The position numbers and the translations under genes are program-made. A stretch of DNA of 64,000 nt from positions 46,951,986 through 47,015,985 of the forward strand of contig OZ024875.1 of NCBI GenBank assembly GCA_964017185.1, in the 5' to 3' direction. Positions 42,095 through 52,058 of this stretch are shown in pieces (within the stretch, counting starts at the first letter, position 1; each line of letters starts with the position of its first letter). The DNA comes from Rugalucina vietnamica. Taxonomy: Eukaryota; Mollusca; Bivalvia; Lucinida; Lucinidae. The notes beneath the pieces are model-generated. The model was given only the letters and a program-made list of their open reading frames with translations. It did no database searches and was not told the origin of the DNA.

Positions 42095-43775
42095 TATGTA
42101 TATTAACCTTAAATTGAGGAAGTTTGTTTTACTAAGAACTGGGTTTTGCATAGGTAAACTCAATGATGACAATGATGACAATCAACAATGATGTTTATAT
42201 GACAGTGATATCATGGGCTATGATTCAAGGACAAAAATGCAAAGTTCTTTTTCCTATACTCCCAGTACTCGAGGGTCTTTATGGGACACTAGATCCAGAT
42301 GTGTAATGACCATTCTTTATTGAAAAGGCTGTGAAGAGAAGTGGCATGTAGAACCATTTAACACTTCAGACAGTAAAGGAAATAAGAATCATGGATATCA
42401 TTCTAGTATCATATACAGAAAGTCTACTTTGCGAAAGGAACATTAGACAAACCTGGCAAAATTTCATTCTATCCACAGTATCCAGCATAAGAAATGTTAA
42501 GACAAGATGATACTACATGTAGTTAACAATAAGAAACTTAAGTTCTAAGCTTATGCCCTCAAAAGAGGTACCCAGGGATCTCACTAGGATTTTGAAAACA
42601 GGAGTCCGGGACTCCTCCAAAAGAAAAAGTAGGAGTCCCAGACAAAATTTAGGAGTCCCACTATAGAAACTCAATTACAATCCTTTTTTTTTTTTTTTTT
42701 CGACCAAAAAAAAATCATAATTATTTTACCTCTTTATAAACAGGGTTTGGGGCTTCTATTTCTTAAGACAATAATGTTGGCCATGGCACTTGTCAAAACC
42801 TTACACTCACCTGATGGTATAAAATGGCATGCTTTCAATTGTAGAATTGGTTGAACTAAACATTCTTAGTAGTGTGGTTACACTGGTTAGGTACGTGTAT
42901 ATGGGGGGGGGGGGGGTCTACTCTACTAGGTAAGACCAAGAAATATGTGTAATGCACTTCAAAATTAGCTCCTTTTGTAGACAAAGCCTTTCTGTGACAT
43001 CTGTCTATCATATAATGTTAGGTGTACATCATTTACTTTCGCCTGTTCAGTAATGAGTTTGGGGTCAATGAGGGGTGACCCCTTAAAGGCTGGATTTCCT
43101 ACTGTCAATTTGGTAAGAATGATAAGATTGGCTTGCATTCTTCATTACTAAAATATAGACACTAAACCTCTTTTGAACACTTAATACAAAGTTTTACCAA
43201 CAAAATATGATTAAGAGGCAACAAGAACAAACAAATAATCACGATTCTTCCATTAATTCTAAAGTCGCGAAAACTAATGACATTTCAAAAATCGGCCCAA
43301 AAGTATAATTTTTTTTCTCTTTTTCAATTGTTTATGTAATTCAGTTGATATTTAAATGAAAATCGCTAGGTTTTCGCATGCGCACGTTCGTGACGCTTCC
43401 TGTTTTCAGGAACCTATTTTGGCTTTTTTCTCTGCATTTGGGCTGAGTCATTGGACTATTTATTACTTATCCTTCTTTTCAATGTTAACCCTCTCCAACT
43501 TTAGTATCTGTCCCAATTTTTTGTTGTTTATTTAGAAGTTTCTAATTTTTATTGTCCCGGATAAATTACACCGGATAATTTAGGCCCATTCACCGGTTTC
43601 AACACTTCCGGAAGGATTGAACCTGAACACAAACATTGAAAAAACCAAATAAATGTAGGTAACCTCCCAAATTAGGATTGTACTCATTGTTGATTTAGTA
43701 AGATAGGAGAATTTCCCAGTAATCTACACCAGTCAATTGCCCCTCATATCGCAAGAGGTCACAAATAGCAAGAAG

Positions 43776-46700
43776 ATGAAGCACTTCTTATTTGACATGC
43801 TATTTTCTGTTGCTGGCTTGCTGTTGGCCATCAGATTGACACATTTTTGGAATACACAGGACAATGACATTGGGAGACTTCCAGTTAACTTGTTTCCAGT
43901 TTACTCCAGCATACACGGAACAGCAATTGACCAACAACTTATGGCTCACGTACCACACTTTTGCAGTGTTTCTATTCTAAGGGCTAGTCTCAGGTTTAAA
44001 GATCACCGCTCTGGTAAGCTCATTCATTTATACATTTTTACTCTTCTGATAAGTAACTCCTGGGACACCGAAACAAATCCTGGTCCAGAATCCCTTATTG
44101 ACAACTCTCACTTTCCGTGTGGACTGTGTGATGTCAGTGTTGGATGGGATGACCGCGGGATTTGTTGCGACTCGTGCAACATCTGGTACCATATAGACTG
44201 TCAAGGCATGACTTCAACTATGTATGGGATTTACAATAAATCACTTAGCAAAAGTATAGCATGGGAATGCATACGTTGTGGAATGCCAAACTTTTCCACT
44301 TCGTTGTTTGACACTACAGCTTCTCTTGAGATATCCAACAGATTTGAGTCCCTTTCGTCCCTGTCCGAGCCTGACAGTCCGATACCAGACAATATTGGCC
44401 CCCCCAATGCAGCTTCTTCGCCTATTGTGCAAACAAAAGAAGCAAAACCCAGGACCAAAAGGGCGGTCCTGAACCATCCCTTGAGAATTTTGATCATGAA
44501 TTGTCAGTCAATTAAAAATAAAAAGGCTGAAATTCACACTGTCATAGAATCGGCTAAACCTGACATCATATTGGGGAATGAGTCATGGTTAACCCCAGAC
44601 ATTAAAAACTCAGAGATTTTTCCAGATTCCTTTGATGCTATCCGGAAAGACAGAGCTAGTGATGCGCATGGTGGTGTTTTCATTGCTTTTAGGCGTGATC
44701 TTCTCTGTACTGAAGCTCCGGAATTGGACACCAAGTGCGAAATAATTTGGTGTAAGTTGAACATTATTGGATGTAGGACTTTGTACCTTGGATCATTCTA
44801 TCGTCCCCCTAGGTTCCCAACTCAGGAGCTTGAACTGAAATATCTTGAGGATTTTAATACTTCACTTTCTCGGATTATGTCAAATAAAAATGCCCATGTT
44901 CTTGTAGGCGGTGACTTCAATTGTGGTGATATTGAGTGGAGCACAATGCAGGTACCCGAGGGGGTCAAAAAGAGGCCAGTTCAGACTAAACTTGTGGACA
45001 TAATACAGGATCACTGCCTCTCCCAAATGGTAAATATACACACCCGAGAAGACAAGACCCTTGATTTACTCTTCACTAACTCGCCATCCCCAATTAACCG
45101 TGTTAAAGGGATGCCCCCGATCGGCAAAGCAGATCATGACATTGTCTATATTGAATATGACATAAAGGCTAAACGGATTCAGCAGGCCCCGCGTAAGATT
45201 TTCCTATATAAACGAGCGGATATGGACGGTCTCCATGACCATCTAGCGCGCTATAGGGATTCGTTCCTTTCAACTGACCATAGTCAGGTGTCAGTCAATG
45301 ACATGTGGGTCAGTTTTAAGTCGGAGGTTCTCTCGGCTATTGAAAGGTTTATTCCATCAAAAATGACCAAGACAAAATATAGCTTACCATGGATCGATAG
45401 CTCGATCAAACGCTTGATAAGGAAACGTGATAAACTTTACTTTCGTGCTCGCAAGTCAAGCAGCCCTGACATTAAGAACCATTACAAACGGTTCAGAGCA
45501 CATGTTCAAAAGAGCATTAGAGATGCATATTGGAAGCATATTACCAATATCTTCTCCTTTGAAAATGATAACCCTGATCCCGATTGTCCCCGAAAAAATG
45601 AAAAGGCAAAAAAGTTTTGGTCATTTGTCAAGTCCCTTAAGAAAGACGCGTCTGGGATCAATACTCTTAGAGAAAATGGTATCTTGAAGACTGACACTTT
45701 GGATAAGGCTAATATTTGTAATAGGCAGTTTCAGTCAGCCTTCACTCGCGAATCAGATGATGAAATCCCCTCCAAAGGCACAAGTCCTTTCACCGCTATG
45801 GGTGAAATTACAGTTGACCCCAATGGGGTCATTAAACTGTTGAATAATTTGAATATACATAAGGCGCCTGGGCCAGATGGCCTGAGTGCTAGGGTGTTGA
45901 AGGAATGTAGTTCTGAAATTGCTCCTGTACTGACCTATATCTTCAATGAGTCGCTTGCTCAGGGTGCTGTACCAGACGATTGGCGACAGGCAAATGTAGC
46001 CCCGGTATTTAAGAAAGGTGAGAAATACGATGCAGCTAATTATCGACCGGTGTCGCTTACTTGTATCTGTTGCAAAACTCTAGAGCATATAATAGTCAGC
46101 AACATAAACAAACACTTGGCTCTTGAAAACATTCTTGCTGACTGTCAGCATGGGTTCCGAAGTCAAAGGTCTTGCGAAACCCAGTTAGTTCAGTTTTATC
46201 ATGATTTGGTTAGTAATCTGGACCGAGCAGTGGGTCGTGGCCACAGGCAGACGGATGTGATTGTCATGGATTTCGCTAAGGCCTTTGACAAGGTCCCACA
46301 TAAAAGGTTATTATACAAACTTGACTTCTACGGGATTAGAGGATCTACACATAAGTGGATCGACTCGTGGCTCTCTGAGCGCTCTCAAAAAGTGGTATTA
46401 GATGGCCGTGCCTCAGACCCAGTCCCGGTTCTTTCTGGTGTCCCACAAGGATCGGTCTTAGGACCGGTCCTATTTCTTATTTTCATTAATGATCTTCCTG
46501 ACAACATCAGGTCATCTGTTCGGCTATTTGCTGATGATTGTGTTTTATACAGAAATGTCAAGTCACCATTGGATTGTCAAATTTTACAAGATGACCTGAA
46601 TAGCTTGGCCAAATGGGAAATGGATTGGCAAATGAAATTCAATGTTAGCAAATGTCATTCAATGAGGGTGACGCGGCTACATCCAAGCAGGCATATAGAT

Positions 46701-47330
46701 TTCAATTACACACTGCATCAGCAAACATTAGAACAGGTTCAGTCCGCTAAATACCTCGGTTTAACTATCACAGATGATCTTGATTGGGGTCAACACATTT
46801 CTGAAATTACATGCAAGGCAACTAAGACTTTGGGTTTTCTTCGGCGCAATTTGGCACTGGCACCTAGGCATACTAAGGAAGTTGCATACAAAACATTGGT
46901 TCGGCCTCAACTTGAGTATGCAGCTCCTATTTGGCATCCCTATCATGAAACTCAGATTGAGATGGTGGAGAAGGTGCAGAGGACTGCTGCCCGGTGGACC
47001 TGCAGGCGATGGAGGAACACCAGTAGCGTCGGTGAAATGCTAGACGAACTTGAGTGGCCATCCCTGGAGTCTCGCAGGGAGCGGTCCTCCTTAACCTTCT
47101 TCTACAAGATACACTCCGGTACAGTGTCTCTTGATAAAGACAAATACCTGACCCCGGCACCCAATCTAAGGCATACTCGGGCATCACATGAATCACAATA
47201 CACAAGACAATTTGCCTATAGTGATGCCCTGAAAAATTCCTTTTTCCCCAGAACTATTCCGGTTTGGAATAGTCTCCCTTCTTCAGTGGTCCTATCTAAG
47301 ACCATTGAGGAATTTAAGGCTTCTATTTAA
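43776..47330 (+). CDS. CR1/Jockey-like non-LTR polyprotein: leader-2A-PHD-endonuclease-RT
   Basis: 1,184 residues from the first in-frame ATG (43776); an in-frame stop at 43704 excludes an earlier ATG. A hydrophobic N-terminus (about residues 5-25) leads to a 2A-like DTETNPGP (residues 97-104), then a PHD finger (C115, C118, C131, C134, H139, C142, C165, C168). The apurinic-type endonuclease follows: N242, E269, GGDFN (D380), LDLLFTN, and ADHD with H454. The reverse transcriptase runs from about residue 695 to 930, with DFAKAFDK (D832) and catalytic FADD (918-921). The C-terminal part ends with a WNSLP motif. The enzyme nicks target DNA and copies its RNA onto it. The frame is intact, so the copy may be young. 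No separate ORF1 was found upstream. Confidence 0.93.
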   Translation: MKHFLFDMLFSVAGLLLAIRLTHFWNTQDNDIGRLPVNLFPVYSSIHGTAIDQQLMAHVPHFCSVSILRASLRFKDHRSGKLIHLYIFTLLISNSWDTETNPGPESLIDNSHFPCGLCDVSVGWDDRGICCDSCNIWYHIDCQGMTSTMYGIYNKSLSKSIAWECIRCGMPNFSTSLFDTTASLEISNRFESLSSLSEPDSPIPDNIGPPNAASSPIVQTKEAKPRTKRAVLNHPLRILIMNCQSIKNKKAEIHTVIESAKPDIILGNESWLTPDIKNSEIFPDSFDAIRKDRASDAHGGVFIAFRRDLLCTEAPELDTKCEIIWCKLNIIGCRTLYLGSFYRPPRFPTQELELKYLEDFNTSLSRIMSNKNAHVLVGGDFNCGDIEWSTMQVPEGVKKRPVQTKLVDIIQDHCLSQMVNIHTREDKTLDLLFTNSPSPINRVKGMPPIGKADHDIVYIEYDIKAKRIQQAPRKIFLYKRADMDGLHDHLARYRDSFLSTDHSQVSVNDMWVSFKSEVLSAIERFIPSKMTKTKYSLPWIDSSIKRLIRKRDKLYFRARKSSSPDIKNHYKRFRAHVQKSIRDAYWKHITNIFSFENDNPDPDCPRKNEKAKKFWSFVKSLKKDASGINTLRENGILKTDTLDKANICNRQFQSAFTRESDDEIPSKGTSPFTAMGEITVDPNGVIKLLNNLNIHKAPGPDGLSARVLKECSSEIAPVLTYIFNESLAQGAVPDDWRQANVAPVFKKGEKYDAANYRPVSLTCICCKTLEHIIVSNINKHLALENILADCQHGFRSQRSCETQLVQFYHDLVSNLDRAVGRGHRQTDVIVMDFAKAFDKVPHKRLLYKLDFYGIRGSTHKWIDSWLSERSQKVVLDGRASDPVPVLSGVPQGSVLGPVLFLIFINDLPDNIRSSVRLFADDCVLYRNVKSPLDCQILQDDLNSLAKWEMDWQMKFNVSKCHSMRVTRLHPSRHIDFNYTLHQQTLEQVQSAKYLGLTITDDLDWGQHISEITCKATKTLGFLRRNLALAPRHTKEVAYKTLVRPQLEYAAPIWHPYHETQIEMVEKVQRTAARWTCRRWRNTSSVGEMLDELEWPSLESRRERSSLTFFYKIHSGTVSLDKDKYLTPAPNLRHTRASHESQYTRQFAYSDALKNSFFPRTIPVWNSLPSSVVLSKTIEEFKASI
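44064..44087 (+). promoter_or_regulatory. 2A-like ribosome-skipping motif DTETNPGP
   Basis: Matches D-x-E-x-N-P-G-P, with the expected skip between G and the final P (residues 103/104). The canonical motif has V or I after D; here it is T, which could lower efficiency. It sits after a hydrophobic leader, as in 2A-bearing non-LTR elements described from sea urchin and mollusc genomes. Confidence 0.75.
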
Positions 47331-47516
47331 ATCATTAGCCCAGAGGCATGCGTTTTAGTATGCCTCTCATCTATATCTTGTAAATAGTTTTAATGGTCCA
47401 CCCCAAATGTTTTATTTTCCCTTGACTAAATTCTAAATTTAGCCACCCACCCCACACCTGAGGTGATGATCAGAAATTGATCGACTCAGTATCAGAAGAT
47501 AGATAGATAGATTTTA
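47331..47516 (+). other. 3' UTR and GATA-repeat tail of the non-LTR element
   Basis: A small stem (AGAGGCAT at 47342-47349 with ATGCCTCT at 47360-47367) lies just after the stop. The sequence ends in GATAGATAGATAG (about 47500-47513). CR1/Jockey-type elements often end in a short tandem repeat instead of poly(A). A decayed relative at 63.4 kb has the same tail. Confidence 0.6.
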
Positions 47517-47882
47517 TGACTGTTTAATAAGTAAATTGTTTTATTGTAGCTGACCGATCAACCGTAACATGTTTAGACAAAGACACGTGTTATGAAAGCG
47601 ACCGTCGCATTGATCAGACGCCGGAGGCGTGAAACTTTATAGCATGTCTAATTTGCATTGGGACAACACCCTTAATTTGAGTAATCCCTATCTTGATTGG
47701 AGATAATTGATTCTTGGAGCTAATTTACAACAAAGCCAAGGTAAAGATGGGAATTTTGGGACGTCTCACGGCGAAAAAATCTTGCGTCCCGGGAATCATC
47801 TCTTGGCAGAATTATGCGTCCGAGCACAAGTTTTCTCGTCCCGGGACGCCGAATCTGGCGTCCTCGAGATCTCTGGGTACCT

Positions 47883-49492
47883 AAACAGCAGAAAATTTCT
47901 TAATGTCCAAAAAATGTACAGCATCAACACAATAAATGACCAAGTCCTATCAAACAACTTTCTGTCCTGCAATCTGCCAGGCAATTGTCAGAGATGATGT
48001 TGAACAACATGCACATTCACCCCAACACATGGCTCATTATTCATGAAAAGGAAAACATTTCTTTGGAAATCTCTCCAAGCTTTCTGTTTCAAGAAACCAA
48101 TACCCAATAACGATGTCTACCCTACAATAAGTCCTTGAAGCATTTGGCAATTGCTAGTGAGTCTTCTTCTTAAGTCACAGTGTGTCTGATATGGCTGAAG
48201 CCATCACACCACTTATATAAAAAAAAAACATGATCACATAGATAAACTTCAACTGACACCATTTACTTTCACTTTAAACATTTGATATATGACAACGGAT
48301 TCAGATAACATCCTAAAAATACGCAAAATGGCTGTGCTGATACACTGCATTTAGGCACGACTGTCCGTGGATAGCCAGTGTCTAAACTGAAATAGCAGTT
48401 AGGGATTGCAAGCTTTTTTAAAAAGCTAAAACTTGATAATCAAATAATAATAATTTGTATTCCAAGATTTAATCAAATATCTTAAACATAGAAGACAAAA
48501 TCAATCTGCCGTTTGGGAAAATATAAATCACTATTTCTCTAAGTGTTGTGTATTATGCACAAGTGTAAAACCGGCGTGTAATTCAAGACACCGCAAAATT
48601 CCATTGCCTGTTTTGGCAGTCAGTCGGCGGCCATCTTCCCAATGGTGTTTACGCTGTAAGAATTTCAAATAGGAAATCCTTGCTCTGTGTCAAGCAGTGT
48701 AAGTGCAAAACGATTTCAAAGAAATGGATAAATCTTTCATTTCTCACCTCTAATCATTGAAAATTGAAAACACACAATTTCGCAAAGTTTACACAAATTA
48801 TTCACACCGACCTTGATTCATTCAGGGGTGAAGAAATTCCACAATTTTGATTGGTCGAGGATAAAGCTATAGAAACTTTGACGTCAATCCGATTTATTCA
48901 TAGGCGCGAATTTTGTAATATTACATTATTATTTTGCAAATATTTTATTTTTAAATAAATGATAAAAAGCTTATTTGTTGAAATGAAATTCCAAGAGGCA
49001 AACATTACTGATGCTTAAATCCAGCCGTTAACGGCTCACCCCCACTCAGCCGGGAACCAGTCTAGTTGATGGACGCTGATTTTAATTGCTCCGATTTCGA
49101 AGAAGAAATAAATTTTTAGATTAAGTTCCAGTTGTGGTGACAGGGTTTTTTGTTGATAATTAGACGCATTTTGTGCTAGATATTTGTTTCTACGAAGGAA
49201 TTGTGGAAAAACTTCCATTTTGTGGGAAATTGTCATTTTTAGGGGATGCCCTTTCATGGAAAATAAACATGGCTGCCGTGTAAAATTTAATGAGTGGGTG
49301 CCCAAAAAAATTGAAAAATACGGAAAGCAAGTTGTCATCGAGTGACAAATTTTTAAGAATCAAGACATTTAGATTCTAGTTTATTGATTTCTTGTAAATT
49401 TGTTTGGTTATTCGTTGAAATTACTTTGATGTTTGCGGATCAAAACTGGTAAATTTCTTTGAAAGATTTTTTGCATATCCGCTACGTTGCCC
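47883..49492. other. Upstream region of the second non-LTR element, no gene
   Basis: Contains two segments, 48171-48203 and 48755-48785, that occur as exact reverse complements next to each other at 55086-55118 and 55120-55150, downstream of the element. Otherwise non-coding. The true 5' end of the element is not visible. Confidence 0.5.
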
Positions 49493-50230
49493 ATGAATGA
49501 ATCGAAAATTGACGAGTATTTGTTGGGCACTTCTGATTTAGATAAGGACCTTCCAAGAAGGCGTTCAGTGCCAATTATTTTTGCAGACAGCAAAGGGAAA
49601 TATTTAGCAAATGAGGCTAAAAGGAGAGAAAGTAACAAAATTGAAAGAGGTATTGTTTGGAAAAATAAAGGAGGCCGTACTGCGTTAGAAGGCATTGACT
49701 GGCTAAAAAGTCAGGTAAACAATTATAAAAGGCGGTATGGTAATATTGAGCTTTTTGTATTTTTAGGCACGTGTGACTTCTGTGCAAAAGATGCAGATGG
49801 CATTCTTCACCTGCTTCCTAAAGAAGCCAAAATCCCAGAAAAACTGATTAACAAATTTCGCAGTTTTCTACATTATGCTAGCATTAAGGGAGTCCCAGTA
49901 ACCTTTTTAGAAATACCATCTATTTGCATTCAAGAATGGAACAGAAATCATGGTCATGAACATCCTGAAATTTTTGCGGAGGATGACACGATAGTCAATC
50001 GAATGATTCAAGACATTAACAAAAAAATCAGGCAAATTAATCGTGAAAATGGCCGATGTTCCCCTAATTTCAATTCAGCCCTATTAAAGACTAGGAAAAA
50101 TAAGAGCAAGAAAAAAAATAAATATAGGCCCACTTTCAGTTTATATGTGGATGGCATCCACAGTGGAAAAAAGCTGTCTCAATATTGGTTGAGAAAACTC
50201 TCTGAAATTGTGAAGAAGCAGTGCTACTGA
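49493..50230 (+). CDS. Non-LTR upstream ORF: SGNH-hydrolase/esterase-like
   Basis: 245 residues from ATG at 49493. The block pattern of SGNH esterases is recognisable: ADSKGKYL near residue 27 (GDS block, with A for G, Ser kept), a GG motif (NKGGRTALEG) near 60, LGTCDF near 90 (block III position) and DGIHSGKK near 225 (block V, D-x-x-H). A basic stretch (KTRKNKSKKKNKYR) precedes the last block. Esterase domains are known in ORF1 proteins of CR1-like elements. Here it is a separate ORF 727 bp upstream of a PHD/coiled-coil ORF1. Catalytic competence is unproven. It could alternatively be an independent domesticated or captured gene, but the context favours the retroelement. Confidence 0.65.
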   Translation: MNESKIDEYLLGTSDLDKDLPRRRSVPIIFADSKGKYLANEAKRRESNKIERGIVWKNKGGRTALEGIDWLKSQVNNYKRRYGNIELFVFLGTCDFCAKDADGILHLLPKEAKIPEKLINKFRSFLHYASIKGVPVTFLEIPSICIQEWNRNHGHEHPEIFAEDDTIVNRMIQDINKKIRQINRENGRCSPNFNSALLKTRKNKSKKKNKYRPTFSLYVDGIHSGKKLSQYWLRKLSEIVKKQCY

Positions 50231-50957
50231 GTGATCAGGGCTGGCTGGTCTCAGGCTGCAAGTTGATGTGAGCTTGTGTGAAGTTTAATTTGCCATGCTC
50301 AAACTGGAGCCCGTGACACATGTCAAGCAGTATCAGTTCATTAGCGAGCAGATTCACAGTTTCGAGCTTGATTCCACATAAGTTTGATTGGATTTGTTAT
50401 TACAGTTTGGTGGAAATCACAATGTTGGCTACAAACAATACCAAAACATTATCAAATTTATGCAAGTCAATGGAATTTGTGTGAAGAAAATTTGCCATTT
50501 TCCATTATTTGATATTTAAAGGGCCATATTTATTGAATTAAATGTTTACATTGAGATATAGACTCAGCAAATAAAAATAAAAATAAAATAAAAAATGATT
50601 GTGCGAAATTAAATAATATAAAATCAATTATATAGTTCAGAGTGAAATACTGAATGGGAAAAGACCCAGTTTATATTGAATGAATAAACCAAATGATAAT
50701 GGATGAAAATTGTGAGAATAAACTTAGTACTAGAATATTTAGTAGTTAAATTCTGACTTTAGCTGGGATCTGTGTGAAGTGGAATTTGCCTCATCCCAGT
50801 TTGCCTTTGACTTTGATTGTGAATGAGTATAAAATAACTAAATATTGTCAAAATGGTACAGCCTAAATAGAGATATTGACTCTAATGTATATATTGATCA
50901 ATCATAGAATCTGTCAGATATACTGAACAATAAAATTCATTATAGAATTCACCAATC
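50231..50957 (+). other. Spacer between the esterase-like ORF and ORF1
   Basis: AT-rich. A motif TGTGTGAAG(n)AATTTGCC occurs three times (about 50274, 50479, 50772) and GAGATATNGACTC twice (about 50554, 50870), so it is built of degenerate repeats. No ORF. Confidence 0.6.
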
Positions 50958-52058
50958 ATGGCATCTTATCTTGATTCAAATGATAGTGCAATGAAAAAAA
51001 GAGCCAGACAGGACTCTAGTGACCCTGAAACCAGTTGCCAAAAGTGTGATTCCTTAATATCAGAGAAGATAATGTGCCAGGGGTGTAAACTGGACTATTG
51101 TCTAAAATGTGCCGGCATAAGCCATGAATTATTTGTCCATCTCACCAAGGGAGAAATGGAGGACTTCCTGTGGTCCTGCAAAAGCTGTAGGGCTACCTTT
51201 CCTTCCCTAGACAACATTACAAAATATCTGAAAGAATCTTTGAGCAAAAATGATGTAAGAATGACAAAGCTGGAAAGTAGAATGAAGAAACTGGAAACTA
51301 GTAATATATTAACCAATAAAACTGTCTCAGACATGAAGGTTGAAATATGTAACAGTGTTAAAGAGGATATAAACAAGCTGGTCGATGCAAGAAATAGTGA
51401 GTTGGAAGATAGGCGTAGAAGAGAGACTAACATTACACTGTTTAACTTGCGTGAACATAATTTCCCCACAGGCCAGGACAATAAGGCAGCTGATGCTGAA
51501 GATTTTGCACAACTATGTGCATGCTTAGGTCTTGAAACCCCAAGTATGATTACTTGGTTCCGTCTGGGGAAAAAGGCTCCAAATAAAACCAGACCCTTGA
51601 AAATTGTCCTAGAATCTAAGGTGCATAAGAAAAAACTCCTTGAAAATGCCAAGTATATTGCCGAAAAGGCGCCAGAGTATCTAAAAAGAGTCATTTTAAG
51701 TAAGGATTTAACCCCGATACAGAGGCAGGAGAGGAAAAAACGCAGACAAGGAAACCAACGTAACCAGACTGATCAACAAAACAGAGAAACATCGCCATTA
51801 AGGCAATCAAGTCAAGGGGGCGAAATTAGTCGTGACCAGTCACCATTAGCAATGAATACCTCTCACGAAATTAGCCCAATCAGGGACATGCCACATCTTA
51901 ATGTATCCACATATTCAAATACAAGTAGGTCACTGGATGCATACAATAACACAACAATAGCTATGGATGAAACAGTTATAGGGGGGTTAGATTCCCAACA
52001 TGGACTGGCCAATGACAGTATTGGCCTAATACCATCTGTGGGGGATGAGACTTTATAA
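50958..52058 (+). CDS. Non-LTR ORF1: PHD-like finger, coiled coil, L1-ORF1p-like domain
   Basis: 366 residues from an ATG in good context (ATCATGG). A cysteine-rich PHD-like finger (CQKCDS, CQGCKLDYCLKC, WSCKSC, about residues 23-74) is followed by a charged, heptad-like coiled-coil region (about 85-150) and then RRRRETNITLFNLRE, a start typical of the RNA-binding domain of non-LTR ORF1 proteins (about 150-250). A basic patch (ERKKRRQGNQRN) and a low-complexity Q/N/S tail end it. It probably coats the element's RNA. It ends in TAA, after which the same frame remains open into the endonuclease-RT. Confidence 0.88.
   Translation: MASYLDSNDSAMKKRARQDSSDPETSCQKCDSLISEKIMCQGCKLDYCLKCAGISHELFVHLTKGEMEDFLWSCKSCRATFPSLDNITKYLKESLSKNDVRMTKLESRMKKLETSNILTNKTVSDMKVEICNSVKEDINKLVDARNSELEDRRRRETNITLFNLREHNFPTGQDNKAADAEDFAQLCACLGLETPSMITWFRLGKKAPNKTRPLKIVLESKVHKKKLLENAKYIAEKAPEYLKRVILSKDLTPIQRQERKKRRQGNQRNQTDQQNRETSPLRQSSQGGEISRDQSPLAMNTSHEISPIRDMPHLNVSTYSNTSRSLDAYNNTTIAMDETVIGGLDSQHGLANDSIGLIPSVGDETL

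Larger units (their letters stand above)
42566..47882. mobile_element. Inverted-repeat element hosting the 2A retrotransposon
   Basis: AGGTACCCAGGGATCTC (42566-42582) is repeated inverted at 47866-47882 with one mismatch. Next to each end are GGAGTCC/GGGACTCC and GGACGC/CCCGGGACG motifs in the same relative order. The non-LTR element lies between, suggesting it inserted into an older small transposon. The target duplication is not evident. Confidence 0.5.

Noticed and set aside
43737..43775. Extended N-terminus of the 2A retrotransposon protein
   Set aside because: The frame would start at TTG. The first ATG is at 43776 and an in-frame stop lies at 43704.
47707..47997. Coding frame after the 2A element
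   Set aside because: It spans the right end of an inverted-repeat transposon and shows no domain.
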